DNA from: Dermacentor variabilis
Lineage: Eukaryota > Arthropoda > Arachnida > Ixodida > Ixodidae
Length of the DNA: 64,000 bases
NCBI RefSeq assembly: GCF_050947875.1
Contig: NC_134568.1
Span: 199,120,258-199,184,257 of the forward strand
Direction: 5' to 3'
Shown here piece after piece: positions 41,433-53,423 of the stretch. Position 1 is the first letter of the stretch. Every line of letters starts with the position of its first letter. The notes beneath the pieces were generated by a model. The model was not told where the DNA came from, made no database searches, and worked only from the letters and a program-made list of their open reading frames with translations. The position numbers and the translations under genes are program-made.

Positions 41433-43180
41433 GGAGGAATGAAAAAATCCGAATAGCGAAAGAACGTCATTAATAAAAATTAAAAAAAGGAGTGGTCCAA
41501 CAACTGATCTTTGAGGGACGCCGCTAGTTGCTGTGTAAAAAGCAGACGTTTGGCCACTGACATTAACATCACACGATCTCTCAAGAAGATAACTGCGCAA
41601 GATATTGACAACTGACGAGTCAACACCAAAGTGCGCAAGCTTTATGAGAATCAGTGAATAACGATTACGTCAAAAGCTTTGTTGAGGTCGCGGTAAGTGG
41701 TGTGAACTTGCCTCCCTTGAAGTACCGGTGCGGAGGTCTGCGTCATGAAACTTGCGTGATTTGTGATATTAGAGCGGCCGATAAGAAATCCATGGCGATC
41801 CAAAATCAACGAGTTCTTCGCATTAAAAGACAATATGTTGTGAAGAACGAGCTCAAAAATTTTAGACATGGCACAGAGAAGAGAAATATGGCCATAATTC
41901 GAAACGTCTCTTTTACAGCCAGACTTAAATACAGGAAAAACACGAGCAGTTTTCTACATGTGAGTGAAAGTGGAAGTATTCAAAGAGTTATTACATATAG
42001 ATGCCAATACTGGAACAAACAAACTTCCGTAAGCTTTTAGAAATGCAGAGGGTATGCCATCAGGGCCGCAGGATAGGGAAGGCTTCAAGCGTTGAAGGCA
42101 TTAGCTGATTAGCTTTTCATCAAACAGCACAGCATTAGATGTAGAAACCGTCGTGTGCTGCTGACTGACACCAGCCTTTAAACCTGAAGCTTTATATAAA
42201 GATGAGAAATTGGTAGCAAAACATTCCGCGACTTCTTGAACTTCTACTCCGCTAGAGTCATGCAGGCGAAAACACTCTCCACCTTTAGAGGGCTTGCCGA
42301 TATGTGTCCAAAGTTGCCCCGACTGGTCGGAGGCGCTCTTTCCCAAGAATGCAATATATGAATCATTATCTCGCTTATAGAGGCGTTTGCAGAGAGCCCC
42401 CAAACAGTGAAATTCTTCTCTCCACTCATTAAGCACAAGACACCTAGATTTTCAGTGCGCGAGATCTTTACACTTTAGGGCAATTATAAGTTCAGACGCG
42501 AACCAGCGGGGATATTTTGAGCGTTTAGGTCTGTACTGGGGAATGCATTTGCGCATACTGCTCAAAACTAGCTCCGCAAACTCCTCCGCAAACCGATCCA
42601 CTTGGTCATCAACATTGTTTTTTACTGTAACAGGTGACCAATCGGTGGTGGACAAGAAATCATGTTAACTTATATAATCACCACGCTTGAGAGGAAAGTG
42701 AGAGGATTCATTTATTCCACTGGAGGAGCTCTGCCTCAAGGATGACGCAGAGGCGATTAGCTCTAGGGACGGGTGAAAGCTATGGGGACGCACAAGCGAA
42801 ATATCAGAACAAAATCCATCTAAAACTTGAGCATTCGAGATGCAAAGTTCTAAGACGTTGCCACAGGAACTGGCGATTAAGTTATGCCGCTGAAGGGAAC
42901 GGAAGGACTAAAGTCCAACAACAAGCTGCATTTGTTCTCTATGTAATGATTGTAATGAGAATACCCAAGCGTGCTCCAATCGATTCCAGGTGTATTAAAC
43001 TCACCAAAAAAGGCTGCTCTGTGCTTGTTATGGTAAGATATTACACTTTCAATAGAAGAGGTGACCTCATCAAACAACAGGGGAAATATTAGGCGGTACA
43101 TCGAAAGATCCAATTAACAAGTTTTCACAGCGGGTTAAGCTAACTTCTAACCAAATAGGTCAGTCATTAGTTCTTTTTTG
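41433..43180 (-). pseudogene. CR1/L2-like LINE: endonuclease end and RT up to the active site
   Basis: From 43180 leftward: endonuclease AAFFGEFNTPGIDWSTLGY (normally GDFNxPGIDW), linker KRSKYPRWFASELIIALKC (about 42545-42480) and WREEFHCLGALCKRLYKRD, then RT FELVLHNILSFNAKNSL, DRHGFLIGRSNITNHASFM, DLNKAFDVIVIH (catalytic-Asp motif DxxKAFD) and GVPQRSVVGPLLFLIFINDV, stopping at FFHSS next to the TIR element. Stops and frameshifts are frequent. 5'-truncated in the endonuclease. Confidence 0.82.
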
Positions 43181-43334
43181 TTATCAGTGAATTATTCTTT
43201 ACAATGTAAAGGGAAAACAGACAACGAAACGGAAAATAGATACTAACGCACTTGGTCACACCAAATTGCATATTGGTCGGCACATTTAAGTCGACGAGGG
43301 TGGCGATATGAGCTTGTTGGTTGGTCATCATAGA

Positions 43335-43487
43335 AAGGTATCTGGATGGCGCAACAAAACAAGGACACAAGAAGAAACGAAGGTTTCTTTTTGTGCCCTT
43401 GTTTTTGTTCTTTTCTTTAGCGCTAGTCTTCGTCTTAGTTTTTTCCTTATGTCCTTGTTTTGTGGCGCTATCCAGATACGTTTCCAC
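43335..43487. repeat. fold-back repeat, ~45 bp arms
   Basis: GTATCTGGATGGCGCAACAA on the left; right arm inward GTATCTGGATAGCGCCACAA. A T-rich loop of about 55 bp separates them. Confidence 0.7.
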
Positions 43488-43499
43488 GAGGTACACTGA

Positions 43500-43907
43500 A
43501 CCTTGCGCGTTAATACAAGTTACATCATCTGAATTTCGGACAAGCATTATTGTTGCAGCCACAATTTTTTCTTTCCTTGTTCTAATTACGGAAATGGCAT
43601 CAAATGTATTTGCAACATCTGTTTGCAACATCGATCGAATGCTTTTCGTGATTTTGTGAGCTAACGGTGGCTCTTGTTCACACGCTACGCATTTCCAGAC
43701 GGAAGCAATCTTTGTCGTAAGGCGCTCATTTAGTGATTTTTTAATACCAAGAGGATTTCTTTTCCTGGCGCTTAGTGCCTTCTGGGCCCGGCCGTATTCA
43801 CAAAAAGCTCTTGCTCTATAGAAATGTTCGTACGAGCATTTTTCAACCAATCTTAGTGCGGGACATATCATTAGCGTGGGCGGCCGGCCAATGCAAAGAG
43901 CACGCAA
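43500..43907 (-). pseudogene. possible CR1/L2 ORF1 relic (PHD-like finger and helical segment)
   Basis: The minus strand is open through 43907-43167. The part outside the fold-back reads RLTTKIASVWKCVACEQEP, then KSIRSMLQTDVANTFDAISV, resembling the end of the PHD-like finger (xxWKCxxC) and following coiled coil of CR1/L2 ORF1. It lies on the same strand and upstream of the CR1/L2 ORF2 relic. The first Cys/His pairs of a finger are not visible, so the identification is weak. Confidence 0.35.
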
Positions 43908-45339
43908 TAGAACGAAAAGCTTCGCGCGTTCGCCTCCTGATCCTAGACATACAAGCTACATTTTTAGTACTCGTGCTGCAGTCATTATGGTGTGAAGGCT
44001 TAATTAAAGAATCATCGACACCCACTCATGCGCCACATGTATAGGTACCATGATGGCACCGTTTTATGTGATAATAGATACGTCAAAATCTAAAGTCACT
44101 ACAAGAACAATTGCTCATGAGCAAGCACGCACAAACAGCTATAGAGCGTGTACATTGTTCTTTGATATATTGATGAGAATCGATGATAAAATTGAGACTC
44201 CAGCGAGCCGGCGCATTTATCTGACATCTTCTTACCACTTAATTGTGCAGCCTGGTTTTATGCTTGCCAAGGCGATCGTGTGGCTTGAGATGCTTCCGTT
44301 TTTTCTTGCCGAACCGCGAACGACAGGGCGCCCGAGTCTCGGAAGTGCGTATCATATGCTCGCTTCGCCTTATCGAGGCACTGGAAACTTGGCCCTTTGC
44401 AGACCTGTCGTCTCTCGGTTGTCGGCTGTCGCGAACTTGAGCGTAACAGCGGATCTCACATGGAAAGGTCTCAGAATGGACGTTCGCTTTCGGAGCGAGC
44501 GCGGCTGCATGGGCCGCGGCGGGATCAATTTGTCGGCGCAACGGGGGCCGGAGCGGCCGCGAGCAGTCCCAGCGAGATCCATCTTCTTCGGCGAGGGGGT
44601 CAAGCGTGCAGGCGTCCGATGCCAAGCTGCCTTTAGCGCTTCCCCGGATGTATCCACGTATCGCTGCACACGGTGCAGCTCGACCCGGTCCCCTGCCCAA
44701 AGCCCGGCCCGCCCCCTCCGTCGGGTTCCTCTCGGTGTCGTCCTGCGGCTCACTTGTCTTGCCCATAGCGCGCATCTGTTTCTCTTTCTTTCGCTCTTTC
44801 CATGATCACTAAAGCGAAGCTGCTCCAAGTGGTCTTCATTCTGCCCTTCTGGGGGCTCGCCCCTGCCGTGCAATGCCGAATAAATATACAAGCTGAAAGA
44901 CACACATGCACGCACATATTGAGATGATGGCGACAGAGAAGGGGAAGGGAGAAGTGGCGGGCCTTTCTTTCTTATCCTATGAGCAGAACGAAAGAAGCCG
45001 CTTGCATTATTCCGCCTCTTGTGTAAGCCATTTCTTCATGTTATTTTTTGTACCGTAGCAAAGTCTATATGTTATCGCTGCAGGCGGGTCTCCAGCCGAG
45101 GCTCATGCGCTTTGCTGCTGTGTTTCTATGTTTCATCACTCTATGGAGAAGCTATTATTGCGGCTATGCTACGGATACGGGACATGGAGAGTGTCCGCTC
45201 CAAATGTCCGCGAAGATTCATTGCGATAATCTTTGGAGCTAGCGCAATGGAATCGGGAAAGGACGTTGAGCATGTCAAAGGTGATGTGTGGGCAAGACGG
45301 CTCCTAGGTAATTAAACGCTTTGCGCTACATTACTGGAC
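43908..45339. other. no supported gene; GC-rich stretch with overlapping open frames
   Basis: About 44050-44915 is GC-rich and open in several frames at once (44050-44805 plus; 44775-44239 and 44915-44370 minus), with Arg/Pro/Ala-rich translations and no domain. GAATAAATATAC at 44878-44889 could be a poly(A) signal of an LTR or 3' end. The rest is AT-rich without motifs. Confidence 0.4.
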
Positions 45340-45344
45340 GTTGT

Positions 45345-45520
45345 ACACTCATCATCATCAGCTTGTTTTATGTTCACTGCAGGACGAAGGCCTAGCCCTG
45401 CGATTTAGAATTAACCCTGTCCTGCGACAACCGATTCCAACTAGTGCCTGCGAATTTCTTCATTTCATCACCTCACCTAGTCTTCTTCCGTCCTCGACTG
45501 CGCCCCCCCCATCGTCAGCT
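45345..45520 (-). pseudogene. RTE-type LINE 3' end fragment
   Basis: The minus strand reads KKFAGTSWNRLSQDRVNSKS then AFVLQ, the conserved C-terminus of RTE-type ORFs (KFAGxxWxRxAxDRxxWRxxxEAFVLQWT), followed by a TGATGATGATG tail. The first part has in-frame stops. Confidence 0.7.
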
Positions 45521-46015
45521 CAACCTAACACGCTTTCACTCGCTCATACGGCATACGTCGCGCGGCGACAATGTTATCGCCCTTGGACTTCATAAGAAAC
45601 ATCACGGCGACGGCGGCGGCAGAAATACACCTTGAGTGTCCATATAATTGTTATCGCAGTACAAAAGAAAGCAATAGGATCGAAAGCATCACGGATGTAC
45701 TTTTCCATCCGGGTCGTTCGTTTCGCGCTCTTGATATCTTTGACCAGCAGTTCTCGCACTCCTCATATTACCGTAGGCGTCTGGAACCATACGCTAGGAT
45801 CGTAAGAGTGCAACGCCTATGTTGTTATGCCAATTCTGCATGATTGCACAATCGATTAAAGTCATCCAATTCAAGGTATCTACTGAATACATTAAAAAGA
45901 AAATGGGACAAACGTTGAGACAACGGGACAATCACATCCTCTATAAACGTTTATATTCAAGTACACGTCTCTCAACACTCCCTCCCTCCTCCCTGCCTTT
46001 CTCTCTCTCGCTTCT
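45521..46015. other. no gene seen; short dispersed repeat
   Basis: GAGTGTCCATATAATTG near 45634 recurs as GCGTGTCCATATATCGC near 48593, both preceded by GACGGC-rich sequence, suggesting pieces of one repeat family. Confidence 0.4.
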
Positions 46016-46120
46016 TTCTATTCCCGCTCTCCCTTACCCCAGCGTAGGGTAGCGAACCGTATTCTTGACTGGTTAACCTCCCTGCCTTTCTTTTATCTCT
46101 CTCTCTGTCTCTCCCAAATA
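46016..46120 (+). repeat. LINE 3' tail box (copy 3)
   Basis: CCCAGCGTAGGGTAGCGAAC, then GACTGGTTAACCTCCCTGCC, then (TCTC)-rich. No LINE coding sequence is visible directly upstream. Confidence 0.7.
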
Positions 46121-47261
46121 CATATAGATCGCGCCAAAGATATCCGGAGAAATGTCATCGTGTCTCGCTGTGTATTGCAGACGCGATTAAGTAAAAACAA
46201 AAGCTCTGGGAGCACGCACTGCTTACGTTAGCAAGCGCCTGGTGTGTCGCGATGCGTGCCAACGCGCGGTGAATGACTCGCGGCAACTTTTGTTCTTGAG
46301 CCGCTCGGTTGCGCGCTCCCTAGTTCTGTTGCGCAGCAGGCTCTGACGGCCCGCGTCATCGGGTGGCCTTCGCTTTACTCTCGTTCACTGATCTCCATTC
46401 CCTGCTCCTCGCTACAGGCTCGCTTTCTTACTCTTTCTTCTCTGTCTTGCTCGAGCTCGGCTGTCGCGCGGCTTTCCGAAGGACTGGCATTCATCGAGAG
46501 CCATTGAAAAGAGGAGACCGCCAAAAAATCAGCCGAGCCGGCGATTGAAACATGACGCACTTGAATAGAGGAATCGGGAGCTGACGTATTTCTCCCCGTC
46601 TCATTATAAATTCCCTCACGCTTGGCTCAAAACAGGCGGGAGAACTTTGGTGTGTGTGCTGTACTCGCGTCTTCTCAGCCAAGCATGCAGCTTGCTTCGG
46701 ATGCTTTTTTCCCCAGTGTCACTTTCTTGTGTTTGTTCGGCCTTCTCGCTTCAAGAACTTGAAAATAAAAATTCCGCAAAGAAAGCTTGGCTTTAAAAAG
46801 CAGTAGGCGTATTCACTGCACCAGCGTCATGGTTTCTACAGCGGCACATATGCGAGAGAGGGGCACCCCTACATCGCTCGAATGTCACCGGGCTTGCGAG
46901 GGCACACATGTTCACCCGTTGCAACGGGTGAACGTATACAGAAAGAGCGCCGACTACGTTTTTTCAGTTCGACTTCGTAGTTTAGATGGTAACATCAATT
47001 AACATATTTATGCTATTTTTCTGTTTCAAACAACCATTTCATGCGTGCGTCTTAAGAATACACAAGGGACAGTAAAGACCTAAGCAATTAATAGCACGAA
47101 TGTGATACAGTACTGTCTACATATTACGATACCGGGCATCTAACGATTTATCGCTTCTAACGGTCAGCAACCTTATAACTATCAGCTTCCTCATCAATTT
47201 CATAAGCTTGACAATGGACTGCCTGAGTCAAAGATGATAGAAGAGAAAGAGCATAGAAAAC
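46121..47261. other. no gene seen
   Basis: A small palindrome TTCACCCGTTGCAACGGGTGAA lies at about 46911-46932. No coding motif recognised. Confidence 0.4.
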
Positions 47262-47390
47262 ACCCGTCTACCTAGATTTAGGTGCGCGATAAAGAATGCT
47301 GGGTGATCAAAATTAATCCGGAGTCCCCCACTACAACGTGCTTCATAATGAGATCGGAGTTTAGGCATGTGAAACCCCAAATTTAACTTT
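47262..47390 (+). mobile_element. Ruka-type SINE body fragment
   Basis: AGATTTAGGTGCGCGATAAA, then GATCAAAATTAATCCGGAGT and CCCCACTACAACGTGCTTC, ending GAAACCCCAAAT. Same body as the copies at 18.85 and 57.1 kb; the tRNA head is missing. Confidence 0.75.
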
Positions 47391-48710
47391 AATTAAGAAA
47401 TTTGTTAGACTGGAACCTATGAGAAGTATACGCTAGTCAATGGTGATGGTGGGCAACACAGCTGGCCGCCAAGCGAAGGCTGCCGAACAATGGAAAACAG
47501 CACTTACGAACGTAAAGCTCTGTGAATTCTGCCCCTGGTAGTTAGAAAGCAGCTTGGTGAATGGATACATAGTGACGATACTGCTGGCACCACTGGTTTT
47601 CGGATGTGAACGAACGAGCAGGTGGCATTCTTCGGCGCGTGTAGCCTCTCGAGAAACAGACATCGACTCTGAGGCGGCGTGAGCGCGACATAAGGTCAGA
47701 CAGGCATAAGGAGAGTGGTCTCCATGGTGCATGAGGGCTTGCATCTATAAAGTAGAAATAAAGAGAAAATTCCATTGATGCTTTTGCGCGGCAGCATTAT
47801 AAGAGTAAAGCCCCCTGGCCAGGCAACTGAAAACGTAAAAGTGCGGTGCGTAGCTAGACCATGCGGTGAGACGTCGTCGGCAGAGTATTACAGCGTTAAG
47901 TTCTGAGGGTTCGCCTCAAAGGCAAAGCATTAAGAACTATAGCAAAATATTAGACAGCTACATGAAGTAAGGTTCATAGCATTATCGGCCGTGTAAGTTG
48001 CAGTAAACATTCGCTTAATAATTAAATTAAAAGCACGCTGTTACCTCCGCACAGGCAAACATGAACACATCTCACTTGATGACCCCGAACACGGCGGTCA
48101 CAACACTGGCGTGATGAAGAGCGCCAGCATCGAGGAACGAATGCTTCGTGTTGCCTCTCGCTTCGACGTCTCGCCGCAATTTGAGGTTATGCGACGTCCA
48201 ACACTAGGCGAAGATAGCACACATATTTTGCACCCTCTGCAGATAACCTCCAAGATAGGGCATGCGCTCGCGGACAGAGATGGACAGCCGCGGCAGGGCT
48301 AGAGGAGGAGACGCACGCTCACCTGCAATTCCCTCGCTGTCCCTAACGCGCGCTTGATCACGTTACTGCGCGTCAGCTGACCCCTCCTCCTTTCCCACCC
48401 GCCTTCTGCGCTCACTTGATCACATGAACTCCATCATTGGCACTCGTGAAGACAACGAACATCGAGCCATCATTCTTCTCGGCTCAACCCACAGCATTCG
48501 GCGCACGGGGCGCGGTCTTTTCGCACTTAAGCTTTATACGGAAGCTCACAGTGACACCGACGGCCATGACGACAGCGAAAATGCGTTTAGCGTGTCCATA
48601 TATCGCAATAAAAAATACTTAAGTACCAAGTTTTCAGCTCTGTCACTCACTAATAAATATCAATATTTAACAATTGTGTAAACTGGACCGACTAAGACAT
48701 CTAAAGTGGA

Positions 48711-48712
<2 letters not shown>
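47391..48712. other. no gene seen; dispersed repeat at 48110-48350
   Basis: 48110-48350 is the inverted relative of 40690-40950. Otherwise no motif recognised. Confidence 0.4.

Positions 48713-48757
<45 letters not shown>
48713..48757. repeat. (AT)n microsatellite
   Basis: About 45 bp of pure TA dinucleotides. Confidence 0.95.
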
Positions 48758-48761
<4 letters not shown>

Positions 48762-48839
48762 CCTGTTTAAAATATACTACTAATTCGTAAATAGGACTTT
48801 CGAAAAACCCTCGCAAGCCCTGTATCAATTTTAAGTAAG

Positions 48840-49180
48840 CAGTAAGCAATTTATCCGCTTTAGATGCTCTAACAGATGCTGTTTACAAAACTGTGATACT
48901 TGTTTTTAGTTAAGAGTCACGGATTTGCAAACTTAGTGCTTCAATTTTTCTTAAACACCCTTTTTCGGTGGTGTTTATATGTAGGAGTTACTTGGGGGGG
49001 GGGGTGTCATGGGGTACATGAGATGAGGTTTCAAATGACAATTCTGCTTCCTGTGGTTGCTGGAAGTTAACCTTTTCTCTTAAATGCAAAACTTTATTCA
49101 AATAGGTCCAGCGTTTGTTTCATGATAGTTATTCTGTCTTTTACATGTATTTGAATAGAGAAATCGGAGTTGACCCGGAG
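48840..49180. mobile_element. half-copy of the fold-back element seen at 10.7-11.4 kb
   Basis: TTATCCGCTTTAGATG, CTTAAATGCAA and TCTTTTACATGTATTTGAAT follow the same order and orientation as TTGTCCGCTTTAGATG, TTTTAAATGCAA and CCTTTTACATGTATTTAGAT at 11104-11375. The left arm is absent. Confidence 0.6.
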
Positions 49181-49834
49181 CTTATGTGATGCGCGTGTGG
49201 CCGTTCTGCCAGATGATTTCTTTTCTGTTCTTATCTTAATTTATTTAGCGTTTTGACAGGTTAGACCGATAATGTAGTTTGCCTACGCTCTGGTTGATTA
49301 CGATGGTCGCACGATACATTCAAGCACTGTAGAACAAACTTGTTCATGGAAGAAAATTAGTAGTTGTAAGAGAAAACGGGAGGAAAGGCGAAAGGTGCTG
49401 ATTTCACCGTCTACTCACAGAGAAGTGGCGGAATCAATGACACCGAACAAGCAGGTGACACGAGACACCCACCGCATCGACCCAGCTCCATCATTCGGTT
49501 ACGTGTACGTTCAGAGCTCAGCGATCGCGTGATGCTAACGATACGCGCCGCCAACCTCAACCGCTTCACTTGAGCGGCTCTAGATATGCACCTGCTTTTC
49601 AGTCGATCCGCGAGGGACCGCATTAGCACCCCAAACTGCAGTTGTCCCTCTCGCAGCACAGAATATGCAGTAAGCGACATTAGATTGCACGCGCGGTTTT
49701 GCATTCAACCGACCGAGTGAACCTTCTTGGGATATCGTTCTCGTTTCCTTGTTAGAAGTGAGATGTACTAATTTATTTTACATTTGTATAGATCTGCATC
49801 CGACTGGGACTTTACTATGAGATCTGCTAATGCC
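49181..49834. other. no gene seen
   Basis: Short frames on both strands with no recognisable domain and no repeat termini. Confidence 0.4.
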
Positions 49835-49837
49835 ACG

Positions 49838-50116
<279 letters not shown>

Positions 50117-50149
50117 TTTACGCTGACCCAGTGATCCAAGTTGTCTACT

Positions 50150-50340
50150 AGCTTGAGCCACTAGCTCGTGGTCGTTGCATCGTCGTCATTCCATTGTTAG
50201 CATGCTGTCGCTATTCATTTGTGATTATGCCGCTGTTGTCATGCCATCGTCGTCATTGTGTCGTCATCACGAATTCTTTGCCATGCCGCTTTCGTGAGGC
50301 CGTTGTGGTGATTCCATTACTGTCATTCCACTGTCCTACT
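50150..50340. repeat. degenerate CGTCGTCATTCC minisatellite, part 1
   Basis: Irregular short units such as ATCGTCGTCATTCC, TGCCATCGTCGTCATTGTG and GTGATTCCATTACTGTC. Continues at 50590. Confidence 0.65.
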
Positions 50341-50589
50341 TGAAGGCCGTCCGCGTCGCTCGTCGGCCCACAAAGCTGTGAAGGCCCATTCGTCTATTTT
50401 AAGGGTGACAGGCCTATGTGAATGCCTTTGACTGGCTTTGACTTTCCTCCCCTTCCCTCCCTCTCTCTATCTTATCGTTCTATTCTCTCTTTCCCGTCCA
50501 TCAGAGTATAGGGTAGCCAACCAGAGGCATTTCTGGTCAACATCCCTGCCTTCTCTTTTTATTTCCTCCTCCTCTTCCTCATGCGGTCG
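50341..50589 (+). mobile_element. LINE 3' end with tail box (copy 4)
   Basis: AGAGTATAGGGTAGCCAACC, then TTTCTGGTCAACATCCCTGC and a C/T-rich end at about 50489-50582. It sits between the two parts of the minisatellite and so appears to be a late insertion into it. Confidence 0.65.
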
Positions 50590-50725
50590 TCGTTTTACAG
50601 ACGTCATCACTTCAGAATCGACATGCCGTTGTCGTCACACCTCCTTTATCGTTCCATCAACGTCATTCCATCGTCGTTGTCGTGTCGTCGTCATACAGTC
50701 GTCGCTATGCCGTCATGGTCATGCA
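50590..50725. repeat. degenerate CGTCGTCATTCC minisatellite, part 2
   Basis: ACGTCATTCCATCGTCGTTG and related units, continuing the array of 50150-50340. Confidence 0.6.
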
Positions 50726-51089
50726 TGGCCGACTGTGGCGAGCGAGTGTCCTGACACAGTGGGCCGACCCTGTAGACAGTACGTGTCACATACAGCCGAA
50801 GTAATAGAAATCTCAGAATTAACACTACAGATTCTAAATAAAGGTATCTTCTGCAATACGGTGTGTCGCTACATTGTTTTAATGCTAGTTGCATTAAATG
50901 CGGCAGTCATCGTGAGATGCGCTCGTAAAATAGTACCTAGCTTTGGTAAATTATGCCAAGTTACCATGGAGGACATAACATTTCACCAGTGTGGAATAGA
51001 ATTACTGCTAAAAACCCAGATGCATTCAAGGAAAAGGTTAGACGACTTGTCCCCTGCCTTGCTTTCTTCGCGCGCCCGTTGAGTTTCCA

Positions 51090-51640
51090 GGAATTTGTGT
51101 GTTGCATTTAAAAATCGCTTGACCAGAGAGTGCTGCCTAACGATTGGAAATGGGCCAACATTGTCTCGGTGCACAAGTAGGCTTTTCGCAATGATGTTTC
51201 AATTTACAGGCCAATTTTTCTTACTAACATGGTATGCAAATTATCAGAGCAGGTTCTTTTCAATAACATCACGACACATTTGAACACACAGGCTTTGCTG
51301 TTTCTGCAGCAGCGTGGTTTCTGTAGGAGCCGCTCTTGTGCCACTCAATTGACGGAGCTAATACTTGAATTAACAAGTGCACTTGATAAGGGTGCCTTAA
51401 TTGACGCAATTTTTATTGATTTCTCAAAGGTACTCGACTTTGTTCTCACTCGAAAAATTAGCATTGTACGATATAAAATAGGTCACTTATCGCATTGATT
51501 AAACAGTACTTAAATGCACGAAGTGAGCGGGTAATTGTTAACAACGGTGCTTTCACATGGGCTTAACGTGACGTCAGGGGTAATACAGGGTTCTGTGTTG
51601 GGTCCTTTGTTATTTTTTATTTTCAAGGATAAGGAAGCTG
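51090..51640 (+). pseudogene. CR1/L2-like LINE RT fragment
   Basis: VLPNDWKWANIVSVHK, VSIYRPIFLTNMVCKLSEQV, QQRGFCRSRSCATQLTELI, DAIFIDFSKVLDFVLTRKI (catalytic Asp motif DFSKAFD) and QGSVLGPLLFF-like sequence near 51589-51620. Frameshifts near 51500 and after 51560. Ends before YADD. Confidence 0.75.
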
Positions 51641-51659
51641 CGCAGAACGCGACTGCTGA

Positions 51660-51895
51660 TTTTTGGTTTATACTCGCAGGGTGCCATTCATTCTCCGGCT
51701 CGTAACGCCCACGACATCATCGAACTTCTTGTCTCTCCCAGAGAAGCTGCCAGAGCAAGACCAGCAGGTCGCCGTCATAGTACATTTACTGGCAGATGCT
51801 CTTCGCTCGGTTTTTACTAAGCCGCAGGCGCTGTCAGCTCGAAGCGCCTTACGAGTGCTGGACGTGCTGCGTGCAGTGCTTGCAAGCGTTCATTA
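51660..51895 (+). pseudogene. LINE family G ORF1, C-terminal end (second copy)
   Basis: Reads LPEKLPEQDQQVAVIVHLLA, then LSARSALRVLDVLRAVLASV and stop at 51893-51895, parallel to 1-331. No ORF2 follows, so it is an isolated scrap. Confidence 0.6.
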
Positions 51896-52089
51896 GGCAA
51901 CGTACCGTTGTCATCATTTCGGACAGAATACAGAATATTATCGATGTGCCGGTGCAACGCCAGACAGTCTTCCATTTCATTCCTACGTTGGCAAGTTTTC
52001 ACAAATCGGCTTCCAACCTAACCAGTCAAAAGCTACTAATCAAACTCTTCAGCACCCGGCACACAAACCAATGGTCATTTGTACATGCA
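51896..52089. other. no gene seen
   Basis: Unassigned; contains ordinary mixed sequence only. Confidence 0.3.
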
Positions 52090-52300
52090 CAAACCGCTCT
52101 TATGTTGCAAGGAAAACACCGGGAAGGTGGAAATTCAGGACGATGAGCAAAACGAGAACAAGGTAAAAGCGTGGGCCAACGTTTCGACAAGTGGACTTGT
52201 CTTTTTCAAGGCGCCATATGTTCTCCTCGGCACAGTACTTCGGCACATATGCTCTCCTCGGCACGGTTCTTTCAAAGGGGACAAGGGGTAAGTCGGGTGG
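52090..52300. mobile_element. Penelope-like element terminal fragment
   Basis: GATGAGCAAAACGAGAACAA then TTTCGACAAGTGGACTTGTC matches the start of the hairpin at 54742-54812 and the terminal repeat style of Penelope-like elements. A ~27 bp unit (CACATATGCTCTCCTCGGCA) is duplicated at 52215-52265. Confidence 0.5.
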
Positions 52301-52811
52301 GCGAGGCAACGACCGAAGGTGTGTTAGCGGCGAGGGTGTAGAATTGACAATGGAGGGGTGCTGTACACACGACCGGTGAGAGAATGTGCGCTAGTGCCGT
52401 GTGTCAGCCGACCGTGTGTTTTTTTCTTGGAAGGGGCCTGGACAAAGATGGGGGGGGGAGGGGGGATTATCTGCGGCTATCGTCTCTCTGAAAGAGAAAA
52501 TAATAGAAGTGGCAGAAAATGGTGCTCGCGGAAAAAAAATTTTGAAGTAAAATTTACTAAAATGAATTTACTATATATATATAAAAGAAGAAAAAAAAGA
52601 AAGGGAGGGAAGAAATAAACACACTAAGCAACCCAATGAAAAATAAGTAAGTGTTGTTGCCTATAGCTTGAAATTTAGCATAACGAATTGATTCTAAAGC
52701 TCCCTTTGAAACGTTTATGCCTATTAGTTGCAATGTCTTGAACTTATTCATGAGGTATGATTCTCTGTGTTTTCTGTCTCGTGCAGAACGGAAATTTGAC
52801 TGTAAGATGTA
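52301..52811. other. no gene seen
   Basis: G-run near 52450 and AT/TA-rich DNA near 52570. No motif recognised. Confidence 0.4.
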
Positions 52812-53122
52812 CACTGTAAAAAAGCCGTTAATTTAAAGAACATTTACAGAAATTTTTTGTGCCACAAAAGAAATTTTCTGTGAATGCTTTATGACAGAAA
52901 CCTGTTAAAAGAAAAAGAAAACAGGCTTTTTCAGTTCTTCTTGATCTCTAGCCCATAAATGGAGTCAAAACTAAAATGTAACCGCTTTAAATTATTGTAA
53001 CTGCGTAAAAAACTGCAAAATAAAATTTAAGAGTTTATTTCTTTTCATACACGCCGTTTTTGCATATACCATGCACGACGCGCTGTTTGCGGTCCTGCTT
53101 TGACGCCCGGTGCCATAATCAA

Positions 53123-53190
53123 GATGGCTGAGCTTCGAGTCAACGCATGTCGCGCTGCTCCGTTTCTGTTTTCGAAAATCGTAAGAGGTG
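53123..53190 (+). other. possible first exon with splice donor
   Basis: CAAGATGGCTGAGC provides a good ATG context. The frame MAELRVNACRAAPFLFSKIV runs to AAGAG followed by GTGAGTAG, a strong donor consensus. No downstream exon has been matched to it, so it may be chance. Confidence 0.25.
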
Positions 53191-53423
53191 AGTAGTTTTC
53201 TTTTCAAGTGCATTACAAACAGTGCACGATGTATTCTTTTACGCAATAATTTCTGCCTGTTCATGACATAGAAAACGACTACAATGTAGCCCGCAAAGAA
53301 AATTCAGGCGGCCAGTGACAAAACTCGGCAACTACGTATTTCAGCGTACGCTGCGCTTTGTGAGGTAATGTCGGATTTGGGTATTAAATTTAGCTTTAGT
53401 TTTTGTTATATCACACGTAAGGG

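Noticed and set aside
44239..44775. 178-codon Arg/Ala/Pro-rich minus-strand protein
   Set aside because: Overlaps equally long frames on the other strand in GC-rich DNA; no domain and no start or splice context that favours it.
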